Assembly: GCA_021799915.1 (NCBI GenBank)
Contig: JAJYZN010000166.1
Coordinates: 1 to 6,049 of the forward strand
Length of the DNA stretch: 6,049 bases
Reading direction: 5' to 3'
DNA from: Actinomycetes bacterium
GTDB taxonomy: Bacteria > Actinomycetota > Acidimicrobiia > Acidimicrobiales > RAAP-2
In this document: piece by piece, positions 1 to 5,418 of the stretch
Layout of the letters: the number at the start of each line of letters is the position of its first letter
How positions within the stretch are numbered: the first letter of the stretch is position 1
Notes under the pieces: model-generated
Databases searched by the model: none
Seen by the model: the letters and a program-made list of their open reading frames with translations, nothing else
Told to the model about the DNA's origin: nothing
Made by a program: the position numbers and the translations under genes

Positions 1-542
1 GCGTAGAGCAATTCGAGGACCGCGTCGTCTCGGAGCCTGAGCGCCGTTGCCCGCAGGGTCGATGCCGGGGGAGCCCCGTCGTTCCCGACCGGATCGAACA
101 GCACGTGCAGCTCTTCCCTGGAAAGCACCTGGGGCAGCCTTCCCCCGCCGACCGGCGACGACAGCCCCCGGCTCGGGTCCGAGGCCAGGATCTCCTCGCG
201 CCGGCACCACGAGAAGTACGCCCGCACGGCCGCTGCTTTTCGGGCCACCGTCGATCTGGCGTACCGCCGGGTGGTCAGGTACGAGAGGTATCGACGCAGC
301 AGCAGCCGATCTGCCCCGCCCGGATCAACCACGCCGGAGCGCTCAGCCCAGAGTGCGAATGCCGCGACGTCAGAGCGGTATGCCTGGACCGTTGCCCTCG
401 ACCGGTGCCGGAGTCCATTCGAGAAGTCCGCCAACTGCCACGCAGGGCTCGGCGCGGCGGCTTGCGTCCCATGGCCGGACCGCGGCCGGCTGGTTCCCTC
501 GGCCTGCTCCGTAGCCTGCGCCCCGTTCCGGTCGCCTGCCAC
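1..542 (-). CDS. XerC/XerD-type tyrosine recombinase, N-terminal part (runs off left edge)
   Basis: Tyrosine site-specific recombinase of the XerC/XerD type, which with a partner acts at dif sites to resolve chromosome dimers. The minus-strand frame is open from a GTG at 540-542 to the window edge, giving 180 codons; a TGA codon lies directly before the GTG in frame. After a polar extension of about 33 residues comes a SAM-like core-binding domain (about residues 35-130) with RATVQAYRSDVAAFALW (49-65), RRYLSYLTTRRYARSTVARK (83-102), VRAYFSW (106-112) and DPSRGL (122-127). The catalytic domain then begins with LPQVLSREEL (136-145) and RDDAVLELLYA (171 onward). In the family this last motif is followed at once by the Gly-Leu-Arg segment carrying the first catalytic Arg, so all catalytic residues lie outside the window. 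XerC and XerD cannot be separated from this half alone, and a related integrase is possible. The gene is divergent from the solute-binding protein gene. No Shine-Dalgarno sequence is obvious, and the gene may be leaderless. Confidence 0.88.
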   Translation of the reverse strand, partial: MAGDRNGAQATEQAEGTSRPRSGHGTQAAAPSPAWQLADFSNGLRHRSRATVQAYRSDVAAFALWAERSGVVDPGGADRLLLRRYLSYLTTRRYARSTVARKAAAVRAYFSWCRREEILASDPSRGLSSPVGGGRLPQVLSREELHVLFDPVGNDGAPPASTLRATALRLRDDAVLELLY

Positions 543-554
543 TCACCCAATGTA
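543..554 (-). promoter_or_regulatory. Candidate -10 element of a leaderless promoter for the recombinase gene
   Basis: Read on the minus strand, TACATT occupies 554-549 and fits the TANNNT -10 pattern of actinobacterial housekeeping promoters. Six bases (548-543) separate it from the GTG start at 542, so transcription would begin at or next to the start codon. This is the usual geometry of leaderless genes in Actinobacteria. No convincing -35 box is seen 16-18 bases upstream, and the only purine-rich stretch before the GTG is GGGTGA, a poor ribosome binding site. This is inference from spacing only. Confidence 0.4.
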
Positions 555-653
555 CCGTTCCCGGTGCGCCCGGGCGGTGATCCGCTCGCCCACGTCGAGC
601 GTCCCGCGCCCCGTGACCAGCCGCGGTAACGTTGACCTCACGTCAGATTGCGA

Positions 654-672
654 CCACCCCCGCCGGGGGTGG
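654..672 (+). repeat. GC-rich perfect hairpin in the leader of the solute-binding protein gene
   Basis: CCACCCCC (654-661) and GGGGGTGG (665-672) are perfect reverse complements around a 3-base loop GCC. This gives an 8-bp stem of almost only G-C pairs. It ends 15 bases before the ribosome binding site core. No T-run follows, so it is not a standard intrinsic terminator. It could be an mRNA 5' stability element, an attenuator, or a protein-binding palindrome. Confidence 0.6.
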
Positions 673-684
673 CAGGACGGGAAT

Positions 685-693
685 GAGGGAGGG
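685..693 (+). promoter_or_regulatory. Strong Shine-Dalgarno that decides a GTG start
   Basis: GAGGGAGGG at 685-693 contains GGAGG (688-692), which sits six bases before the GTG at 699-701. The in-frame ATG at 711-713 has its own purine run (AAGGGAG) directly abutting it, too close to serve as a normal binding site. The GTG is therefore preferred; the ATG would shorten the protein by four residues and still keep the twin-arginine motif. Confidence 0.65.
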
Positions 694-698
694 CTCTC

Positions 699-2378
699 GT
701 GGCAAGGGAGATGGATAGGCGTTCGTTTCTGACCCGCTCGGCGGCGGTGGCCGGTGGGGTCTTGGCAGTGGGTGCCGGAGGAGACCTCCTGAGCGCCTGC
801 GGCTCGTCGGGGACTTCAGCAGCCAGCTCGGCCTCGGGAAACGCCGGCAACGGGATCACCAGCGCCACGCCCAAGCGCGGAGGGTCCTTGGTGTTCGGTG
901 TCACAGCCGAAGAGTCAGGTTTCAACCCTACGAATGCCAAATTCGACAGCGTCGGCGTGATGTACGCGCGCACCGTGTACGACCCCCTCACGATCATCAC
1001 CGCAGACGGGAACTGGGCCCCCTATTTGGCGGAGTCGGTCGTGCCGAACGCCGAGTACACGGAGTGGACGATCACGCTGCGACCGAACGTCTTGTTCCAC
1101 GACACAACGCCGTGCGACGGCGCGGCATACGCTCTGAATGTGGAAGCCCAGCTCAAAGGATTGATCACCGGCCTGGTGCTTCCGACGATCGTCACAACGT
1201 ACTCCCAGGTGGGACCCCTCGCGGTCAAGATCACCATGAAGGAGCCCTGGGTGCCGTTCCCGTACTACCTCGCCGGCGGGATCGGAGGGCAGCCCGCCTA
1301 CCTCATGGCGCCGTCGATGATCAAGACACACACAAGCACACACAAGCCCGTGGGAACCGGTCCATTCAAGTTCCAGCAGTGGATACCCACAACACACTTC
1401 ACGGCCACGGCATGGGAGCACTACTGGCGCCCCGGACTTCCCTACCTCGACCAGATCACCTTCAAGCCAATTCCTGACGGAGCCACGCGTGCCGAGGCGC
1501 TTCAGGCCGGGACCATCGACGTCATGGTGACCGACACACCGAAGAACATCCTCGAATTTCGCGGACACTCACAGTGGTCGTACATCGACAGCAGTGCCTC
1601 GACCATCGGTGAGCCGACAGTCACATGCCTGCTCTTGAACTTGTCCAAGCCGCCCTTCGACAACCCGACAGTGAGACTGGCCGCAGCCAAGGCGGTGGAC
1701 AGGACAGAGTACGCCAAGGTCATCAATTATGGCGTCGACCGGGTGGCTGACGGTCTCTTCGTCCCCGGAAGCCCGTACTACTCCCCCACGAACCTCCCCA
1801 CCTACGATCCCGCCGCGGCCAAGGAGATCATCGGCAAGGTCGCACACACTACGGGCAAGCCGGTCTCCTTCGTCCTCGGCACCACCAACAGCCCCTCGGC
1901 GGAACGGGCCGGAACCTTCTTGCAGCAACAGTTCCAAAACGTCGGATTCCACGTGACCACCACAATCGTCGAGCAGAACAAGCTCATCGACAACGCGATC
2001 TTCGGCACATTTCAGGCATTGGAGTGGCGACAGTTCGGGGCTGTGAACCCCGACCTGAACTACATCTTCTGGAGCACCTCGACCTACAGCGCCAACGGGC
2101 TGTCGATCAACATGGCTCGGAACGACGATCCGCGGGTCCAGCAGGCACTGCAGATAGGCAGGACCAACCCGAACCGCGCCACACAGATCAAGGCGTACCA
2201 GAAGGTGAACCAGCTCCTGGCTCAGGATCTCCCTTACCTCTGGGCCACGTGGTCGACGTGGGCGATCGTGGCCAAGCCGACAGTCCAGAATTTCAACAAT
2301 CCCACCACGCCGTCAGGTGCCAAGGCCTATGGGCTCACAGACGGGTCGATCTGGCCCACGCAGATCTGGATCAGCTGA
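699..2378 (+). CDS. Family 5 (oligopeptide/nickel-type) extracellular solute-binding lipoprotein, Tat-exported
   Basis: Substrate-binding component of an ABC importer of the DppA/OppA type (SBP_bac_5), predicted to be anchored on the outer face of the membrane. The 559 residues start with a twin-arginine motif (RRSFL, 7-11), a hydrophobic stretch (15-31) and a lipobox LLSAC with Cys34. A Ser/Gly/Ala linker runs to about residue 56. The binding fold follows: KRGGSLVFGV (59-68), WAPYLAES (106-113), the LRPNVLFHD region (127-135), the family signature KPVGTGPFKF (216-225), FDNPTVRLAAAKAVDR (320-335), MARNDDPRVQQAL (472-484) and QDLPYLW (509-515). Length is normal for the family. Cys139 and Cys310 are the only other cysteines. 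The residues after FHD depart from the usual GTPLTAEDV-like pattern. No permease or ATPase gene is next to it: a two-component system begins 78 bp downstream on the same strand. The ligand cannot be read from sequence; a peptide is the default guess. Confidence 0.92.
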   Translation: MAREMDRRSFLTRSAAVAGGVLAVGAGGDLLSACGSSGTSAASSASGNAGNGITSATPKRGGSLVFGVTAEESGFNPTNAKFDSVGVMYARTVYDPLTIITADGNWAPYLAESVVPNAEYTEWTITLRPNVLFHDTTPCDGAAYALNVEAQLKGLITGLVLPTIVTTYSQVGPLAVKITMKEPWVPFPYYLAGGIGGQPAYLMAPSMIKTHTSTHKPVGTGPFKFQQWIPTTHFTATAWEHYWRPGLPYLDQITFKPIPDGATRAEALQAGTIDVMVTDTPKNILEFRGHSQWSYIDSSASTIGEPTVTCLLLNLSKPPFDNPTVRLAAAKAVDRTEYAKVINYGVDRVADGLFVPGSPYYSPTNLPTYDPAAAKEIIGKVAHTTGKPVSFVLGTTNSPSAERAGTFLQQQFQNVGFHVTTTIVEQNKLIDNAIFGTFQALEWRQFGAVNPDLNYIFWSTSTYSANGLSINMARNDDPRVQQALQIGRTNPNRATQIKAYQKVNQLLAQDLPYLWATWSTWAIVAKPTVQNFNNPTTPSGAKAYGLTDGSIWPTQIWIS

Positions 2379-2379
2379 G

Positions 2380-2412
2380 CGAGGTCCGTCGGGCACGGCG
2401 ATGCCCTCCTCG
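2380..2412 (+). repeat. Weak interrupted hairpin between the solute-binding protein and response regulator genes
   Basis: CGAGG (2380-2384) can pair with CCTCG (2408-2412), and inside it GGGCA (2391-2395) with TGCCC (2402-2406), separated by an uneven internal loop. It begins right after the solute-binding protein stop codon. There is no T-run. It could partly reduce read-through, but it is too weak to argue that transcription stops here. Confidence 0.25.
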
Positions 2413-2456
2413 GCCGAACCAGCGTTTCCAGGGCTCGGGAACGAGGACGTCGTCAT

Positions 2457-3140
2457 ATGAACAGTCGGATCCTGGTCGTGGAAGACGACGAGCGAATTCG
2501 GTCGTCGATGCGCCTGGCGCTCGAAGGCGAGGGCTATGACATCGACGAGGCTTCCAGCGGGGAAGAGGCCCTCGACCGGTTCTCGGCCCATGCCCCTGAC
2601 GTGGCCCTCATCGACCTGATGCTTCCGGGGATGGACGGCTTCGAGTGCAGTAGGGCAATACGACGGCAAAGTGCCGTGCCCATAATCATCGTGACTGCAC
2701 GTACCGATACCCACGATGTCGTTGCCGGTCTCGAGGCCGGAGCCGACGACTACGTCACGAAGCCGTTCGTAGCCAAGGAGCTCGCAGCGCGAATCCGAGC
2801 ACTGCTACGTCGAGCCCGCCCGAACGAGGAAGAGACGACAGCCTTCTCCTTTGGCGGGTTCGAGCTGCTTCCAGACGAGGGGGTACTGCGTCGGACGGGT
2901 GGGGACGAAGTCCATTGCACCCGTACCGAGTTCAGGCTGCTCTGCGAGCTGGCAGCCAATCCGAACAAGGTCCTCAGTCGCGAGCAACTCCTCGATCGCG
3001 TATGGGGCTACGACTACTTCGGTGACGGGCGGCTCGTGGATGTCCATATACGTCGGCTCCGAACCAAGGTGGAGGACGATCCCGCGCTGCCGCGCCACAT
3101 CCTGACCGTTCGTGGCATGGGCTACAAACTGGTCCCCTGA
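2457..3140 (+). CDS. mtrA: OmpR/PhoB-family response regulator, MtrA-like
   Basis: DNA-binding response regulator, phosphorylated by a partner histidine kinase, almost certainly the next gene. The 227 residues match the usual size. The receiver domain (about 3-115) has the acidic pair Asp10-Asp11, phospho-acceptor Asp53 in LIDLMLPGMDG, switch Thr80 in IIIVTA, Tyr99, and Lys102 in the KPF motif, so it looks fully functional. The winged-helix domain (about 128-227) has CTRTEFRLLCELA, LSREQLLDRVWGYDYFGDGRLVDVHIRRLR and a terminal TVRGMGYKLVP. Several stretches resemble actinobacterial MtrA as I recall it (DTHDVVAGLEAGADDY, RLVDVHIRRLR), and the gene order (kinase, then GerMN lipoprotein) agrees. 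The ATG has GAGGA at 2443-2447, nine bases upstream. In the family, MtrA controls cell-wall hydrolase and division genes. The symbol rests on similarity and synteny; another OmpR-family regulator remains possible. Confidence 0.93.
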   Translation: MNSRILVVEDDERIRSSMRLALEGEGYDIDEASSGEEALDRFSAHAPDVALIDLMLPGMDGFECSRAIRRQSAVPIIIVTARTDTHDVVAGLEAGADDYVTKPFVAKELAARIRALLRRARPNEEETTAFSFGGFELLPDEGVLRRTGGDEVHCTRTEFRLLCELAANPNKVLSREQLLDRVWGYDYFGDGRLVDVHIRRLRTKVEDDPALPRHILTVRGMGYKLVP

Positions 3141-3149
3141 CGTGCCAGG

Positions 3150-3188
3150 TCAGCCCGGCCAGAGCTCACAGGACGACGGCCGGGCTGA
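3150..3188 (+). repeat. Perfect 11-bp inverted repeat between regulator and kinase genes
   Basis: TCAGCCCGGCC (3150-3160) and GGCCGGGCTGA (3178-3188) are exact reverse complements around a 17-base loop. The left arm starts ten bases after the mtrA-like stop codon. The right arm runs into TGAGGA (3186-3191), the best ribosome binding site candidate for the GTG at 3202. The stem is GC-rich and has no T-run after it. In RNA it could reduce read-through, protect the upstream message, or hide the kinase ribosome binding site. If the kinase starts at 3112 or 3142 instead, the repeat would lie inside its coding region. Confidence 0.6.
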
Positions 3189-3201
3189 GGAACACCTCCC
3201 C

Positions 3202-4698
3202 GTGCCCCATATCCGCGAAGCAGCTGGGGGCACGGTCACCGAAGCGCTGAGCCCACGCTCGAGGTCGAGGGGCACCCTGTGGGCTCGCTTGGGTCTTCGC
3301 ACCCGCGTCACCGTGATGTTCGGCATGGGGGCGCTCCTTCTCTCGGCCAGCATGGGTGGTCTCTCGTACTTCACCACTCGCCACTTCCTCGTGAGCGAAC
3401 GCGGGACGGCCTCCACGCATCAGGCATACGTGAACGCATCCCTCATTCGCAAGGAGCTCCGGGCCGGGAGTACGCAGCTGGTGCCATTACTTGTCCAAGC
3501 CGATTCGGGCACGGCCGGTTCCGACTCGGTGTTGGAGGTAGCCGGGCAGTGGTATGCCCGCTCGTTCTCGGTCAGCCGTAGTGATCTCCCCAGGTCCTTC
3601 CGTCGCCTGGTGCTGTCGGGATCGGCCGCCACGCAGACGTTCCAACTGTACGGAGCCCCCGAGTTCGCCGTCGGGATCCCCATTCCGTCGGTGCACGCCG
3701 TCTACTTCGAAGTGTTCGATATCAGCGATCTCGGTGGAACCCTCCGAGTCCTGGCTCTGGCCCTGTTCGCCGCCGGGCTGGTGACCACGATCCTGGGCGC
3801 GGCGATCGGGCGGTCAGCGAGCGGGCGGTCGCTCCGGCCCCTCACCGGCGTGTCCAGAGCCGCCGTGGCCATAGCCGGGGGCCGTCTCGACACCAGGCTT
3901 CAAGCGGCTTCGGACGACCCCGACCTGGTGGGCCTCACGACCTCGTTCAACCAAATGGTGGATCAGCTCCAGGAGCGCATCGAACGCGAAGCTCGCTTCA
4001 CGTCCGACGTGAGCCACGAGCTACGGTCTCCCCTCACCACCCTTTCCGCCAGTCTCGGTGTTCTGGAGGGCTATCGCACCGAACTACCCCCACAGGCGAT
4101 TCGAGCCCTAAACCTCCTCACTGCTGAGCTACGGCGGTTCGAGCGAATGGTAAGCGATCTCTTGGAGATCTCGCGATCGGACGCCGGTTCCGCCGATGTC
4201 TCCTTGGAGGAAGTGACTGCGGGGGAGCTCATTCAACGGTCGGTGGCTGCCAACGTCCGCGGGCTCTACGGGGATCCAATCCCTCCAGAAATCCGTGTGG
4301 ACCCCGACATTTACACAGCGCGCCTACGGGTCGACAAGCGCCGCTTCGAGAGGATCATGGCCAACCTCTTGGAGAACGCCGCCATCTACGCTGGTGGCGC
4401 GACTTCGGTGGAGGCGCACTACGGGCCGCAGCGCCACGACGGCCGATCCACCATCCGCGTGTCGGTAATCGATCATGGTGCAGGCCTGGACCGTTCTGAG
4501 CGAACCAAGGTGTTCGAGCGCTTCTATCGTGGGCACTCCTCAGGCAAGCGAGGCGCGGGTACCGGTACTGGACTGGGCCTGGCTCTCGTAGCCGAGCACA
4601 CGCGACTGAACGATGGCAGGGTCTGGGCGGAGGAAGCTGAGGGTGGTGGCGCGTGTTTCGTCGTTGAGCTGCCAATCGTGAACGGAACGATCACATGA
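3202..4698 (+). CDS. mtrB: Membrane histidine kinase, MtrB-like
   Basis: Sensor kinase that would autophosphorylate and pass phosphate to the response regulator just upstream. From the GTG at 3202 it has 498 residues (add 30 for numbering from an upstream GTG at 3112). Order: short basic N-terminus; membrane segment 1 (about 36-57); extracellular sensor region (about 60-180); membrane segment 2 (about 181-202); HAMP linker (about 203-257); HisKA with phospho-acceptor His272 in SDVSHELRSPLTTL; then HATPase_c with N box NLLENA (388-393), G1 DHGAGL (424-429), F box FERFYRG (438-444) and G2 GTGLGLAL (455-462). The segments RFTSDVSHELR, SDLLEISRSDAG and the ending GACFVVELPIVNG resemble actinobacterial MtrB as I recall it. 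The start is uncertain: GTG 3112 overlaps the regulator gene, GTG 3142 follows its stop by one base, and only GTG 3202 has a plausible binding site (GAGG at 3187-3190, 11 bases away). The stop overlaps the next start (ATGA). Confidence 0.9.
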   Translation: MPHIREAAGGTVTEALSPRSRSRGTLWARLGLRTRVTVMFGMGALLLSASMGGLSYFTTRHFLVSERGTASTHQAYVNASLIRKELRAGSTQLVPLLVQADSGTAGSDSVLEVAGQWYARSFSVSRSDLPRSFRRLVLSGSAATQTFQLYGAPEFAVGIPIPSVHAVYFEVFDISDLGGTLRVLALALFAAGLVTTILGAAIGRSASGRSLRPLTGVSRAAVAIAGGRLDTRLQAASDDPDLVGLTTSFNQMVDQLQERIEREARFTSDVSHELRSPLTTLSASLGVLEGYRTELPPQAIRALNLLTAELRRFERMVSDLLEISRSDAGSADVSLEEVTAGELIQRSVAANVRGLYGDPIPPEIRVDPDIYTARLRVDKRRFERIMANLLENAAIYAGGATSVEAHYGPQRHDGRSTIRVSVIDHGAGLDRSERTKVFERFYRGHSSGKRGAGTGTGLGLALVAEHTRLNDGRVWAEEAEGGGACFVVELPIVNGTIT

Positions 4699-5378
4699 CC
4701 TCGGCTCGTCATGGTGGTCGGAGGCAGCGCCACCGTAAGTGGAGGCATTCGATCGCGGGATTGGTAGCCGCAGCAGTATGCCTGGTACTCACTGCATGCG
4801 GTATCCCCACCGGGGGCGCACCCAGCCGCATTCCGGCCGCTCAGGTGCCATATGGCCTTCTCTCACCCGTGTCCCCGACGACGACGAGCGTTCCGACGTC
4901 GGCCTACAGTGTTCCGGTCACCATCTTCTTGGTCGCGCCGACACGCCAGGTGCTCATCTCGGCCGGGCGATCGGTTGCTCCACCGGGGACACTGACCTCG
5001 GTACTTGATGCTCTGCTCGGCGGTCCGACCGCCATCGAGTCCGACCGCAACATCACCACCGCCCTTGCCGGTGGTGTCCGCCTCCTGTCGGCAACCGTGA
5101 ACGCCGGAGTGGCCGTCGTAGACCTCAACCGGGCATTCGGCCAGATCTCGGGCACACAGCAGATCTTGGCGGTCGCCCAGATTGTCTTCACCGTCGCCGG
5201 ACAACTGGGATCGACTGTCGGTGTGCAGTTCGAGATCACCGGGGCCCCGACCGCCGTGCCCGTCGGCTCCGGGGCTCAGGTATCAGGACCCGTGCACCTC
5301 CTGGAGTACTTGAAGGTCGCGCCGGCCGGCACGCCCGGAAGCACGGCAACTACCCCGGCATCGTCGCCCAGCGGCTGA
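4695..5378 (+). CDS. Short GerMN-domain lipoprotein, LpqB-like but truncated
   Basis: Predicted surface lipoprotein of 227 residues. A basic N-terminus (RRQRHRKWRH) leads into a hydrophobic segment (20-33) and lipobox LTAC with Cys35, followed by GIPTGGAP, which resembles the start of mature LpqB. A Pro/Thr/Ser linker runs to about 70. A GerMN-like domain covers about 73-190: VTIFLVAP, VLDALLGGP (103-111), LLSATVNAGVAVVDLNRAFG (130-149), AQIVFTVAGQ (161-170) and VQFEITG (177-183). The tail (about 209-227) is rich in Ala, Thr, Ser and Pro. Classical LpqB is roughly two and a half times longer, with a C-terminal beta-propeller region absent here; the frame ends cleanly and no propeller-like reading frame follows. 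ATG overlaps the kinase stop by four bases (ATGA) with only a weak GGA upstream, so translation is probably coupled to the kinase. In the family LpqB acts with MtrB; a similar role here is inferred. Confidence 0.88.
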   Translation: MTSARHGGRRQRHRKWRHSIAGLVAAAVCLVLTACGIPTGGAPSRIPAAQVPYGLLSPVSPTTTSVPTSAYSVPVTIFLVAPTRQVLISAGRSVAPPGTLTSVLDALLGGPTAIESDRNITTALAGGVRLLSATVNAGVAVVDLNRAFGQISGTQQILAVAQIVFTVAGQLGSTVGVQFEITGAPTAVPVGSGAQVSGPVHLLEYLKVAPAGTPGSTATTPASSPSG

Positions 5379-5384
5379 GCATCA

Positions 5385-5403
5385 CCTGCTTCCGAGAAGC
5401 AGG
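5385..5403. terminator. Candidate bidirectional terminator hairpin between convergent genes
   Basis: CCTGCTT (5385-5391) and AAGCAGG (5397-5403) form a perfect 7-bp stem with a 5-base loop (CCGAG). It lies in the 40-bp gap between the stop codons of the GerMN lipoprotein gene (plus) and rsfS (minus). No T-run follows on either strand, which is common for terminators in GC-rich actinobacteria but leaves the call unproven. Confidence 0.5.
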
Positions 5404-5418
5404 GATCCGGGCAACTGG

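Larger units (their letters stand above)
543..698 (+). promoter_or_regulatory. Divergent intergenic region upstream of the solute-binding protein gene
   Basis: This is the only sizeable non-coding segment upstream of the plus-strand gene run, so the main promoter is expected here. Visible elements are a direct repeat GTGAC (613-617) and GTAAC (626-630) with starts 13 bp apart; a TANNNT-like TAACGT (627-632); a TTGACC (632-637) with no -10 at the right distance; and an inverted repeat TGAC-N5-GTCA (633-645). A GC hairpin and a strong ribosome binding site follow. No complete -35/-10 pair is convincing, so the exact promoter is unassigned. Confidence 0.45.

Noticed and set aside
1..542. The tyrosine recombinase as the integrase of a mobile element
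   Set aside because: No attachment-site repeat, tRNA, excisionase or phage gene is visible, and the neighbours are core housekeeping or regulatory genes, so a chromosomal Xer recombinase is the simpler reading.
275..550. Minus-strand open frame of about 91 residues from a TTG at 550
   Set aside because: It overlaps the recombinase in another frame on the same strand; its product is Arg/Gly-rich and unlike any family, while the GTG 542 frame is clearly the real gene.
632..660. TTGACC at 632-637 as the -35 box of a sigma-70 type promoter
   Set aside because: The sequence 16-18 bases downstream is CACCCCC-like, with no TANNNT element at the required distance.
47..732. Three overlapping plus-strand open frames across the left end of the window
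   Set aside because: They lie opposite the recombinase frame, give Arg/Pro/Ser-rich products without recognisable domains, and the minus-strand reading gives clear core-binding motifs.
915..1952. Long antisense open stretch inside the solute-binding protein gene, interrupted by a single stop at 1569-1571
   Set aside because: This is expected opposite a GC-rich gene with strong third-position bias. The products are low-complexity and have no domains or ribosome binding sites.
2024..2539. Plus-strand open frame spanning the end of the solute-binding protein gene and the start of the response regulator
   Set aside because: It overlaps two well-supported genes in a different frame and has an Arg/Gln/Pro-rich product with no motif.
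3112..3201. Upstream extension of the kinase to GTG 3112 or GTG 3142
   Set aside because: Neither has a ribosome binding site, 3112 overlaps the regulator gene by 29 bases, and the added residues include the perfect inverted repeat. GTG 3142, one base after the regulator stop, cannot be fully excluded because coupled restart is possible.
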